Source: Gemmobacter sp. | Lineage (GTDB): Bacteria > Pseudomonadota > Alphaproteobacteria > Rhodobacterales > Rhodobacteraceae | Assembly (NCBI GenBank): GCA_030656535.1 | Contig: JAUSPL010000109.1 | Coordinates: 1-7,370, forward strand | Direction: 5' to 3' | Length of the DNA stretch: 7,370 bases | In this document: in pieces, positions 1 through 5,458 of the stretch | Layout of the letters: each line of letters starts with the position of its first letter | Numbering within the stretch: the first letter of the stretch is position 1 | Position numbers and translations under genes: made by a program | Notes under the pieces: model-generated | The model's input: the letters and a program-made list of their open reading frames with translations, nothing else | Told to the model about the DNA's origin: nothing | Databases searched by the model: none

Positions 1-863
1 TTCAGCTTTTCCATCGTCATGGTGTAGATGATCAGCGCGATGACCACGGCAGACACGGTCAGCAAAATTCCCAGGAACAAGCCGATCTGTTTGCGCGCCT
101 TGTCCACCACCGATTTGATCAGGATTTCCTCTTGATCGGCCTGGGTCAGCGCCGACAGGTGTTTCCACTGCCTCACCGTCAGGGCTACGCTTTCGGGGTC
201 TACATTCGCATCCAGCCGCGCGACAACGGCAGCAGCGGTTGCCCCACCCGACGCAGCCCCCCCGCGCGCAACCTGAACACGCGCGGCCGGAGGGGCAAGC
301 TGCGTTTGCAAAACCTGCGCATCAGCCAGTGTGATGAAGATGGCGGGATCGCCGCCCGAATTCATCGTGTCCTTGACCAACCCGACAACCGTGAACCGAT
401 TGCGCCCAAGCGCAATGATGTCGCCGATCATCAGCCCGCTTTTGGCATCCGCAACCAGTTCGAAATGACTGGCTTCCAGCCCGCGCCCTTCTGAAATGGT
501 TTGCGGGCCACCCAGACGACCACGTTCGTACCCGATGACATAAAGCCGCAGCACCGCCCCACCAAAGGGGGCCTCGATCGTCTGATATGTCAGGGTGCCC
601 ACCTCGGTCACGCCATGCAGCCGGGCCACTGCGTCGCGGGTGTCATTTGGGATTTTCGAGGCTTCTGCGAAAGGGCCCTGCGTATCAGCCTCGACCACCC
701 AGATATCGGCCTGTGGTGCCTTCACGATATTCAACGCGTCAGCGACCAGCCCGTTGTAAATGCCCATCATCGCAAGGACGACAGTCATAAGCAGGCCGAG
801 GCCCAGACAGGTCAGGATAAAGCGGAACAGGTTGTGGCGGACATCGCGCCAGGCAAGGTTCAT
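1..863 (-). CDS. ABC transporter permease, FtsX/MacB family (3' part cut by window edge)
   Basis: Translating the minus strand from the ATG at 863 gives 287 residues without a stop, continuing past base 1. The start (MNLAWRDVRHN) is typical of MacB/LolC/DevC-type permeases: a short cytoplasmic amphipathic segment, a first membrane helix at about residues 13-34, then a large extracytoplasmic MacB_PCD-like domain (about 35-255). The helix entering the FtsX domain begins near residue 266 (LGILLTVSAVVIALIIYTM). Family members are usually around 380-400 aa, so roughly a quarter is missing, with the remaining two helices. The ATG overlaps the stop of the HlyD-like adaptor by 4 nt (862-860 TGA), and a purine-rich GGGGGA lies just upstream. 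With the adaptor it should form an inner-membrane exporter of the DevBCA/MacAB type; the ATPase is expected further left. The substrate cannot be told from sequence. The family call is firm. Confidence 0.9.
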   Translation of the reverse strand, partial: MNLAWRDVRHNLFRFILTCLGLGLLMTVVLAMMGIYNGLVADALNIVKAPQADIWVVEADTQGPFAEASKIPNDTRDAVARLHGVTEVGTLTYQTIEAPFGGAVLRLYVIGYERGRLGGPQTISEGRGLEASHFELVADAKSGLMIGDIIALGRNRFTVVGLVKDTMNSGGDPAIFITLADAQVLQTQLAPPAARVQVARGGAASGGATAAAVVARLDANVDPESVALTVRQWKHLSALTQADQEEILIKSVVDKARKQIGLFLGILLTVSAVVIALIIYTMTMEKL

Positions 864-2020
864 GGCGCATCCCCCGTCACACGGGCAAGCCGCCCTTCGG
901 CCAGACCCTTGACCACACGGCCAACGATCTGCGCCCCTTCGGGCAGGCCCGAGACGACCTCGACCTGCGCGTCTTCGGTGCGATGGCCAAAGATCAGCGG
1001 AACCAGTGCCAATCGACCATTCTGCACGACCCAGACGCGACCCTGATGGCCGTCAAAGCCCTGAATGGCGATTTCTGGCACAAGAAGGGCATCTGCAAGG
1101 GTGGCGAGTGTAATCCGGACTTCTGCCTGCTCGCCCAGGAACACCTGTCTCGGGCAGGCGGCGCAGGAAACCCAAACGCGGCGCTCTTCGTTGACGCGAT
1201 CGCTTTCGATGCCGATGCGCGCAATGGTGCCCGCAAAGACAGAATGCGGCAACGACCGCAACCGAATCTCCGCGCCCTGCCCCAGCGCCAATTCGCCCGC
1301 GCGACCTTCGTCGATGTAGGTCTGGACCCAGACTGTTTTCGGGTCCATCAGCGTAAAGATCACATCACCAGCCCGCACCACTGTACCCGCCTCTGCGTGG
1401 CGCTCGACGATCACGGCGTCGAACGGGGCTTTCAACACATGATGATCCAGCAGCGTCTGTTCATACTGCAGCGCCGCACGGGCGTCTGCGGCCTGTGCCG
1501 TAACGACAGCCACCTCGCTGTGCGCCACGATCAGATCTGCCTCGGCAACATCGACATCGCGCTGCGCGTCCTCGGCCTGCGTCGCCGCAATCGCGCTGCG
1601 CGAGGCCAGTTCCTGCTGGCGCATATTTGCCGCCACACGCTGCGCCAACAACGCCCTGACCCGCGTGACGTTCGCATTGGCCTTCAAGATCGCCGCCTGG
1701 GACGCCGCAACGCCGGCCTCGGCCCGACCCACACGGGCCACTTGCTCCAAAGGATGCAGGCGGGCCAGAACCTGATCCTTGGCGACAGTATCGTTGCTGT
1801 CGACCAGTAGCTCGGACAAGGCGGCACCCACCTCGAACCCGACTTTCGACACGATGCGCGCCTCAACCGTGCCAAGACCATAAACCCGGATATCGACACC
1901 TTGCCGGGCCACGACGACAGGCACGGAAACGGGTCGCTCGGTCAAAAAGAACCACCCGCCGGCCGCGACAGCCACGATGGCGATCAAACCCAGAATGTTG
2001 CGGCCGGACAGGATTGTCAT
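860..2020 (-). CDS. HlyD/MFP-family periplasmic adaptor subunit of an ABC exporter
   Basis: This 386-aa protein has an N-terminal membrane anchor (about residues 8-26, LGLIAIVAVAAGGWFF) followed by a periplasmic domain. A split lipoyl-like half (about 50-90, with GFEVGAALSELLVDSNDTVAKDQVLARL) is followed by a long Ala/Gln/Glu-rich alpha-helical hairpin (about 90-190) and the second lipoyl half (about 195-225, LKAPFDAVIVERHAEAGTVV). Beta-barrel and membrane-proximal segments complete it. This is the normal order and length of membrane fusion proteins. Such adaptors link an inner-membrane transporter to an outer-membrane channel; here the partner is the FtsX-type permease encoded immediately downstream (4-nt overlap), so an ABC rather than RND pump is inferred. 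The ATG at 2020 overlaps the TetR stop by 4 nt and has AAGGA about 6 nt upstream inside the TetR gene. Cys283 and Cys286 in the barrel region (SCAACP) are a minor oddity. Confidence 0.92.
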   Translation of the reverse strand: MTILSGRNILGLIAIVAVAAGGWFFLTERPVSVPVVVARQGVDIRVYGLGTVEARIVSKVGFEVGAALSELLVDSNDTVAKDQVLARLHPLEQVARVGRAEAGVAASQAAILKANANVTRVRALLAQRVAANMRQQELASRSAIAATQAEDAQRDVDVAEADLIVAHSEVAVVTAQAADARAALQYEQTLLDHHVLKAPFDAVIVERHAEAGTVVRAGDVIFTLMDPKTVWVQTYIDEGRAGELALGQGAEIRLRSLPHSVFAGTIARIGIESDRVNEERRVWVSCAACPRQVFLGEQAEVRITLATLADALLVPEIAIQGFDGHQGRVWVVQNGRLALVPLIFGHRTEDAQVEVVSGLPEGAQIVGRVVKGLAEGRLARVTGDAP

Positions 2021-2634
2021 GCGGTTTCCTTTGTTTCAGGTGCCATTTTCATCAGGTCAATCTGACAGGCCATCAATCGCGCACCCTCCGCTTCCAGCGA
2101 AAAGGCGCGTCGGCCCAGCGACCAGCGGATCGCCAGCCCCTGAACAAGCGAAATCAGCAAGATGGCCGCATCTTTTGGGGCAAGGTCAGCGCGGAAAACT
2201 CCGCGCGCGGCACCCTCGGTCAGGGCTTCACTCAAGAGGGCTTGAAACCGCGTCATCAGATCGAGGAATTGCGCCCGCAAAGCGGCGTTCCCGGACTGCA
2301 ATTCACGAGAATGCAAGATCGCAGGAATGGCCGGGTTCTCAGCGATCTGATGCAGTTGCACTCGGATAAGCGCCTGAATACGGGGCAGCGGGTCCAGATT
2401 TTCGTCCAGAACGGCCGACCAGGCATCGGTCATGCGCTCGGCAACATGTACGGCGACCGCAAGCCAAAGATCCTGCTTGGTTGGAAAATGACGGAATATG
2501 CCCGGCTGCGTCAGGCCAACTGCCTTTGCCACCTCGGTCGTTGTCAGTCGATCCGGGCCAAGCTCATCCGCCAGTCGCAGCATCGTCGCAACGATTTCAG
2601 TCTTGCGATCATCGGCTGATTTGCGCGGAGCCAC
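2017..2634 (-). CDS. TetR/AcrR-family transcriptional regulator of the export operon
   Basis: The protein has 205 aa. The N-terminal HTH domain covers about residues 10-58, and the recognition-helix region TQPGIFRHFPTKQDLW has the TetR signature in which an aromatic pair precedes a helix starting at K/xxL. The C-terminal alpha-helical ligand and dimerisation part is variable, and no ligand can be named. The start codon is GTG at 2634-2632, preceded by AAAGGA at 2647-2642 with 7 nt of spacing, which supports this start. It is the first gene of the operon, overlapping the adaptor gene by 4 nt, so it very likely represses its own operon through the inverted half-sites just upstream and responds to a compound the pump exports. 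That role is inferred from position; the family assignment is clear. Confidence 0.93.
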   Translation of the reverse strand: MAPRKSADDRKTEIVATMLRLADELGPDRLTTTEVAKAVGLTQPGIFRHFPTKQDLWLAVAVHVAERMTDAWSAVLDENLDPLPRIQALIRVQLHQIAENPAIPAILHSRELQSGNAALRAQFLDLMTRFQALLSEALTEGAARGVFRADLAPKDAAILLISLVQGLAIRWSLGRRAFSLEAEGARLMACQIDLMKMAPETKETA

Positions 2635-2648
2635 GAGGCAATCCTTTA

Positions 2649-2677
2649 GTTAGTTATAAATCGCTAACAACAGTTAG
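2649..2677 (-). promoter_or_regulatory. Probable TetR operator: three alternating GTTAG/CTAAC half-sites
   Basis: On the plus strand GTTAG lies at 2649-2653, CTAAC at 2664-2668 and GTTAG at 2673-2677. This makes two overlapping inverted repeats sharing the middle half-site: a 20-bp one with 10-bp spacing (2649-2668) and a compact 14-bp one with a 4-bp spacer (2664-2677). The repeats sit 15-43 nt upstream of the TetR GTG start and overlap the predicted promoter, as expected for an autoregulated TetR operon. Binding by this TetR is inferred. Confidence 0.6.
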
Positions 2678-2699
2678 GAGAGCACCTCACGCTTGTCAA
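2671..2699 (-). promoter_or_regulatory. Possible sigma-70-type promoter of the TetR-adaptor-permease operon
   Basis: On the minus strand a perfect TTGACA (-35) occupies 2699-2694. A 17-nt spacer leads to TAACTG (2676-2671), a poor -10 match. The start would then fall near 2664, inside the GTTAG/CTAAC cluster, which fits repression by the TetR protein. A second -10-like element, TATAAC at 2658-2653, lacks a good -35. Only the -35 is convincing. Confidence 0.35.
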
Positions 2700-2756
2700 C
2701 GCCCCTCTGCCCAGTCCTGATGAATTGGACACTCTTGAGGGCTGCGCCCAAAGCCG
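2678..2756. other. Intergenic spacer between the DUF6522 gene and the TetR operon
   Basis: This short stretch separates two leftward-reading operons. A GC hairpin (GGGC at 2739-2742, GCCC at 2746-2749) and a weak GTCC/GGAC pair are present, but neither is followed by a T-run in either direction, so no intrinsic terminator can be called. No ORF or RNA gene is visible. Confidence 0.5.
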
Positions 2757-3029
2757 TCACTTTGGTTCGGTGCGTTTTCGCGGTGCGTCGAACCGGGCGC
2801 GGCCGAGGATCTGACTTTTGTCGTCAACGGTCAGCCGAAAGGCGCGGTCGTTGTAATAGAACGTCAACCGCCAGCGCCCTTCATCCGCATCCACGCCCTT
2901 TTCGCACAGAGAGGTGATCACCTTTGACTGCATCAGGATCTGAACCTGCGCGGCGGAAATCCCCAACGCTTGCGCGATGATCTCTGCATCGACGACAAAG
3001 CCGTCATCGCCGATTTCGACCGACGTCAT
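2757..3029 (-). CDS. DUF6522-type small protein
   Basis: This 90-aa soluble, charged protein has no signal peptide or membrane segment. It begins with a short strand-like segment (VEIGDDGFVVDAEIIAQALGI) and a helix carrying SAAQVQILMQSKVITSLCEKG. A beta-rich stretch follows (about 53-80: GRWRLTFYYNDRAFRLTVDD), then a basic tail. From memory of the family this matches DUF6522, small proteins of unknown function in proteobacteria; the assignment is recognition by eye, not a search. Cys42 is the only cysteine. The pattern of helix, 'LM..G.I.S.CE.G', then strands could suit a small regulatory or binding domain, but no activity can be assigned. Its ATG overlaps the stop of the tyrosine-heme protein by 4 nt (3026-3029), so the two are co-translated and probably functionally linked under NsrR control. 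Confidence 0.75.
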   Translation of the reverse strand: MTSVEIGDDGFVVDAEIIAQALGISAAQVQILMQSKVITSLCEKGVDADEGRWRLTFYYNDRAFRLTVDDKSQILGRARFDAPRKRTEPK

Positions 3030-3259
3030 CGCACGTCTTTCCAGAACCCGTTGGCTGCGGCAACGGTCGCGAAATGCGTCGCAACGACCGAGGCGACGGC
3101 GATCAACGCCTCGGCGTCTTCGGCATAGGCTGGGCGCATCCGGTCGCGTGCCACTGGGTCTGGTTGGGTCAGCTTTACCGCCATCCGCGAGAGTTTTACG
3201 GCAAGGTCATAGCCCTCTTCGGGGGTTTTCGTGATCAAGGTCGGTAGCCATGTCGACAT
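3026..3259 (-). CDS. Hexameric tyrosine-coordinated heme protein (HTHP)
   Basis: This 77-aa protein matches the HTHP family described from Silicibacter (Ruegeria) pomeroyi in overall pattern: WLPTLIT.TPEEGYDLAVKLSR near the N-terminus, a central TQPDPVARDRMRPAYAEDA, then ALIAVASVVATHFATVAAAN and a terminal WKD. Tyr45 falls at the position of the axial heme ligand of the family, and Arg25, remembered as its hydrogen-bond partner, is also present. Family members form hexamers with one heme per subunit and show catalase and peroxidase activity in vitro; their physiological role is open. The start has AGGA 7 nt upstream (3270-3267). The gene lies 42 nt after nsrR in the same direction with no terminator between, and overlaps the DUF6522 gene. 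This suggests a role in NO or peroxynitrite/peroxide stress, which is an inference from context. Confidence 0.88.
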   Translation of the reverse strand: MSTWLPTLITKTPEEGYDLAVKLSRMAVKLTQPDPVARDRMRPAYAEDAEALIAVASVVATHFATVAAANGFWKDVR

Positions 3260-3301
3260 GTTCAGTTCCTTTCATCGTTCGATAGGAATGGAGTAGGGGC
3301 G

Positions 3302-3721
3302 TCAGGTTTCCATGGGTGCTGCAGAAAGAGCGACATCCGCCAGTGTCGCCCCGTCAAGATGGGCCAGAAACGCCAGTTCGGCGGCGCGCAACCGCGCCTT
3401 CAGCCGACACCGACCGTCAAGCAAGCAGGTGTTCGTCTTGGCGTGGAAACACTCCACAAGCGGTTGATCCTCACCCAGTAGCCGCACCACTTCGCCCAAA
3501 CGAATAGCCTGCGGAGCCCTGGCAAGCATCGCGCCCCCCCCCCCGCCGCGCCGGGTCTCCACGATCCCGCCCCGCGACAATCGCTGCATGATCTTGCTTA
3601 GATGGTTGCGCGACAGGCCGAATTCCTCGGCCAGCTCAGCGGTGGAATAGGCGCGCTCAGGGGCGCTGGCCATACGCATCAACATGCGGAGTCCATAGTC
3701 GGTGAAAGAGGTCAGACGCAT
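3302..3721 (-). CDS. nsrR: NsrR-type Rrf2-family repressor, NO-sensing Fe-S protein
   Basis: The 139-aa protein opens with MRLTSFTDYGLRMLM, nearly the same as E. coli NsrR. The winged-helix domain includes the recognition helix SRNHLSKIMQRLSRGGIVE (about 37-55) and a glycine-rich wing (59-63), then the dimerisation helix and a three-cysteine cluster at Cys91, Cys99 and Cys105 (spacing CX7CX5C). Asp8 is present; in Streptomyces NsrR the equivalent Asp is the fourth ligand of the [4Fe-4S] cluster. The family binds palindromic operators and is released when NO nitrosylates the cluster. IscR and RirA have different cysteine contexts, so NsrR fits best. It is transcribed leftwards, ahead of the HTHP and DUF6522 genes and divergent from haemoglobin and hemerythrin genes, as expected for an NO-regulon controller. 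Oddity: an 11-nt G-run (plus-strand C-run 3534-3544) encodes the wing glycines. Confidence 0.92.
   Translation of the reverse strand: MRLTSFTDYGLRMLMRMASAPERAYSTAELAEEFGLSRNHLSKIMQRLSRGGIVETRRGGGGGAMLARAPQAIRLGEVVRLLGEDQPLVECFHAKTNTCLLDGRCRLKARLRAAELAFLAHLDGATLADVALSAAPMET
3534..3544 (-). repeat. 11-nt homopolymer (G-run on the coding strand) inside nsrR
   Basis: Eleven consecutive C on the plus strand (G on the nsrR coding strand) cover codons for about residues 60-63, inside a GGGGG stretch. The present length keeps nsrR in frame. A gain or loss of one base would shift the frame before Cys91-Cys105 and remove the sensor half of the protein. Confidence 0.95.
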
Positions 3722-3739
3722 GAGGCCTTCCGATATTTG

Positions 3740-3762
3740 AATGGGTATTTACAATACCAATT
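3740..3762. promoter_or_regulatory. Probable NsrR operator between divergent nsrR and haemoglobin genes
   Basis: This is a 23-bp inverted repeat with arms AATGGGTATT and AATACCAATT around a TAC centre. The inner 6-bp arms GGTATT/AATACC are perfect and the full 10-bp arms have a single mismatch. Its length and AT-rich arms match the 11-1-11 layout known for NsrR sites. It lies 19 nt upstream of the nsrR ATG and 47 nt upstream of the haemoglobin ATG, so one site could control both directions. NsrR as binder is inferred from location. Confidence 0.75.
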
Positions 3763-3765
3763 ATC
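3760..3765 (-). promoter_or_regulatory. nsrR: Possible -10 element of nsrR
   Basis: GATAAT on the minus strand differs from TATAAT at one base and would place the start near 3753, within the putative NsrR operator, consistent with autorepression. No good -35 is seen at normal spacing (TTGCAA at 3785-3780 is only 14 nt away), so the promoter is tentative. Confidence 0.3.
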
Positions 3766-3809
3766 AGGTTTAAGCAGGGTTGCAACGCGATTTTTTGCAA
3801 GGTGCCACG

Positions 3810-4259
3810 ATGGCCGACGACCCACGCATATCTTCTGCAAGGCCCGCACACACCAAGGCTATCATGGATCGTACCGGGCTTGACCATGCGATGCTGACCA
3901 ACCTGGTGCACAGCTTCTATGGCAAGATCCGCGCCGATGCCGTTCTGGGGCCGATCTTTGCCAGCCACATCACGGACTGGGCCCCGCATCTTGATCGGAT
4001 GGTGTCCTTTTGGTCGTCCGTTGCCCTTATGACCGGGTCTTATCACGGGGCTCCGGTTCCCGCGCACGCGCATCTTCCTGTGACATGGGCGCATTTTGAG
4101 CGGTGGCTGACCCTGTTTCGCGAGACCGCTGGTGAAACTTGCACACCTGCGGGTGCGGTGCATGTGATCGAACGCGCAGAGAGGATCGCAAGGTCGCTGC
4201 ACATGGCCGTCGAGGACACAGCCCGCATGGCCACGAACCAAACCCCCACCCTGCGCTGA
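3810..4259 (+). CDS. Group III truncated haemoglobin
   Basis: The protein has 149 aa from the ATG at 3810, with AAGG at 3799-3802 about 7 nt upstream. An in-frame TTG at 3780 is possible but lacks a better ribosome site and adds residues untypical of the family. The globin core runs from about residue 25 to 130. The FYGKIRAD block (36-43) holds the B-helix Phe-Tyr pair, LGPIF at 46-50 and the helix HLDRMVSFWSSVALMTG (60-76) follow, and then comes YHGAPVPAHAHLP (78-90), where His86 is the likely proximal heme ligand. Trp99 (HFERW) corresponds to the conserved TrpG8. These are group III (TrHb3/Ctb-like) signatures. Group III globins in several bacteria are NO-responsive and bind O2/NO tightly; a detoxification role is inferred from the NsrR-like operator and the hemerythrin gene beside it. 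The next gene starts 15 nt downstream, so both are likely one transcript. Confidence 0.9.
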   Translation: MADDPRISSARPAHTKAIMDRTGLDHAMLTNLVHSFYGKIRADAVLGPIFASHITDWAPHLDRMVSFWSSVALMTGSYHGAPVPAHAHLPVTWAHFERWLTLFRETAGETCTPAGAVHVIERAERIARSLHMAVEDTARMATNQTPTLR

Positions 4260-4274
4260 CGAGAGGACACCTTG

Positions 4275-4766
4275 ATGACAGATACAGCCACGCTGCAAGA
4301 CCCCGCCGCGCTGACCCGTTACATCAAGGCGACCTATCACGCCCGGCACCGCGCACAGCTTCCCCTCCTTGCTCAGATGGCCGAGCGGGTTGAGACGATG
4401 CATTTCGGCGACACCTGCGTGCCCGAAGGCCTGGCCGATCTGCTGGAAAAGATTATCAGCGAGATGGAGGCCCACATGACCACCGAAGGGCTGGTCCTGG
4501 ACCCCGCAATCCGCACGGATGGCACGCCGGACCCGGAACGACCCCTCGCGATGATGCGCGCCAACCACACAGATCTTGCGGCAGACATCGCCGAAATCCG
4601 TCGGCTGACGGGGGGGCTTGCCTTGCCAGACGGCGTCTGCGGAACATGGGCTGCACTTTATTCCGGGCTGAAGACATTCTTGGCCGAACTGGAAGCCCAC
4701 ATGCATCTGGAAAACGACGTGCCTTTTCCGCAAGCCGAGCCTCGGGAAAAGGTCGTTATTCCATGA
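4275..4766 (+). CDS. RIC/YtfE-like di-iron hemerythrin-domain protein, single domain
   Basis: The 163-aa protein corresponds to the C-terminal four-helix domain of YtfE/ScdA (repair of iron centres), aligning by eye from the YtfE RYHDRH block onward. All seven di-iron ligands of YtfE have counterparts: His22, His43, His67, Glu71, His98, His142 and Glu146 (motifs YHARHR, HMTTE, RANH, HMHLEND). The family ACTTW element appears as GVCGTWAALYSG (120-131). The N-terminal ScdA_N domain with its Cys-Cys pair is absent. One variation is LVLDPAI (73-79), where the family usually has LFP after the first HxxxE. YtfE-type proteins act in recovery from nitrosative stress, by Fe-S repair or NO reduction. 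The start at 4275 has AGAGGA 7 nt upstream (4262-4267). The gene follows the truncated haemoglobin by 15 nt and overlaps the folate gene by 4 nt, placing it within the NsrR-controlled operon. Confidence 0.9.
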   Translation: MTDTATLQDPAALTRYIKATYHARHRAQLPLLAQMAERVETMHFGDTCVPEGLADLLEKIISEMEAHMTTEGLVLDPAIRTDGTPDPERPLAMMRANHTDLAADIAEIRRLTGGLALPDGVCGTWAALYSGLKTFLAELEAHMHLENDVPFPQAEPREKVVIP

Positions 4767-5458
4767 CCGATCAGGAAAGAATTACCCGCTACGCCTCACC
4801 GCCCTGTCTCGCGGGCCAGATCGCGCCAGACTATTTCGACCCGCTGGCCATAGACCCAGAACAGGCAAAAGACGTTGCGCGCTGGCGAACTGCGGAACGC
4901 GCAAGATTGCGGGCCGACCGACAGGCGCTAAGCGTCGAGGACGCTGCGTCGGTTGCATCGGCGCTGACAGGCCATATGCGTGACCTGCTGTCGGCGCGTT
5001 TCGGCACGATGCAGGACAAGGTCTTTTCGGCCTATTGGCCGATCAAGGGCGAACCTGACCTACGCCCACTGATGGCCGGATTATACGCGGCGGGCGTCCT
5101 CGTCTGCCTGCCTGTCGTAGAACAAAAGGCGGCCCCTTTGGTCTTTCGCCGCTGGACGCCGACCACGCGGATGGTACGAGGGGACTGGAACATCCCGGTC
5201 CCGCCGCCAGATGCGACGGTCCTGACGCCTGATATTTCGCTGGCACCGCTTGTGGGTTGGGATGCCGATGGCTTTCGTCTTGGCTATGGCGGCGGGTATT
5301 TCGACCGGACACTGGCCGCGCTTGACCCAAGGCCATTCACCATTGGAGTCGGGTTCCAATCGGCCAGACTGGCCACAATCTTTCCGCAACCTCACGATAT
5401 TCGATTGGACGCCATCGTGACCGAAGCAGGCCTCGAGCCTGTGCGCGCTGCGCCATGA
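4763..5458 (+). CDS. 5-formyltetrahydrofolate cyclo-ligase (MTHFS) family protein
   Basis: The protein has 231 aa and converts 5-formyl-THF with ATP to 5,10-methenyl-THF in the cytoplasm. The diagnostic C-terminal motif LGYGGGYFDR lies at about 173-182, preceded by LAPLVGWDADGFR and followed by IGVGFQSARL. The central strand pattern AGVLVCLPVVEQKAAPLVFRRW (about 110-131) also fits. It is longer than typical 180-200-aa enzymes because of an N-terminal extension of roughly 40 residues (RYASPPCLAGQIAPDYFDPL) before the usual WRTAERARLRADR helix. The start at 4763 overlaps the hemerythrin stop (ATGA) with AAAAGG 10 nt upstream; an in-frame upstream ATG at 4646 lies deep inside the hemerythrin gene and is rejected. 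Its stop overlaps the nnrS start, so it is embedded in the NO operon. Why a folate enzyme sits there is unclear. Confidence 0.9.
   Translation: MTDQERITRYASPPCLAGQIAPDYFDPLAIDPEQAKDVARWRTAERARLRADRQALSVEDAASVASALTGHMRDLLSARFGTMQDKVFSAYWPIKGEPDLRPLMAGLYAAGVLVCLPVVEQKAAPLVFRRWTPTTRMVRGDWNIPVPPPDATVLTPDISLAPLVGWDADGFRLGYGGGYFDRTLAALDPRPFTIGVGFQSARLATIFPQPHDIRLDAIVTEAGLEPVRAAP

Noticed and set aside
983..1810. Long plus-strand open frame (275 codons) opposite the adaptor gene, with others on the plus strand across 132-2720
   Set aside because: They are antisense to well-recognised minus-strand genes, have Arg/His/Gln-rich compositions with no family pattern, and lack ribosome sites. This is the usual shadow coding of GC-rich DNA.
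2710..2735. Insertion-sequence end (TGATGAATTGGACA-like string)
   Set aside because: It faintly recalls IS3-family termini, but no partner repeat, target duplication or transposase fragment is present.
2739..2749. GGGC/GCCC hairpin as an intrinsic terminator
   Set aside because: The stem is only 4 bp and no T-run follows on either strand.
3780..3809. Upstream TTG start adding 10 residues to the truncated haemoglobin
   Set aside because: ATG 3810 has a properly spaced AAGG, and the extra residues do not resemble the family N-terminus.
3657..4733. 358-codon minus-strand open frame opposite the haemoglobin and hemerythrin genes
   Set aside because: It runs across the putative operator and antisense to two clear proteins with conserved ligand residues. 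Its translation shows no domain or membrane pattern.
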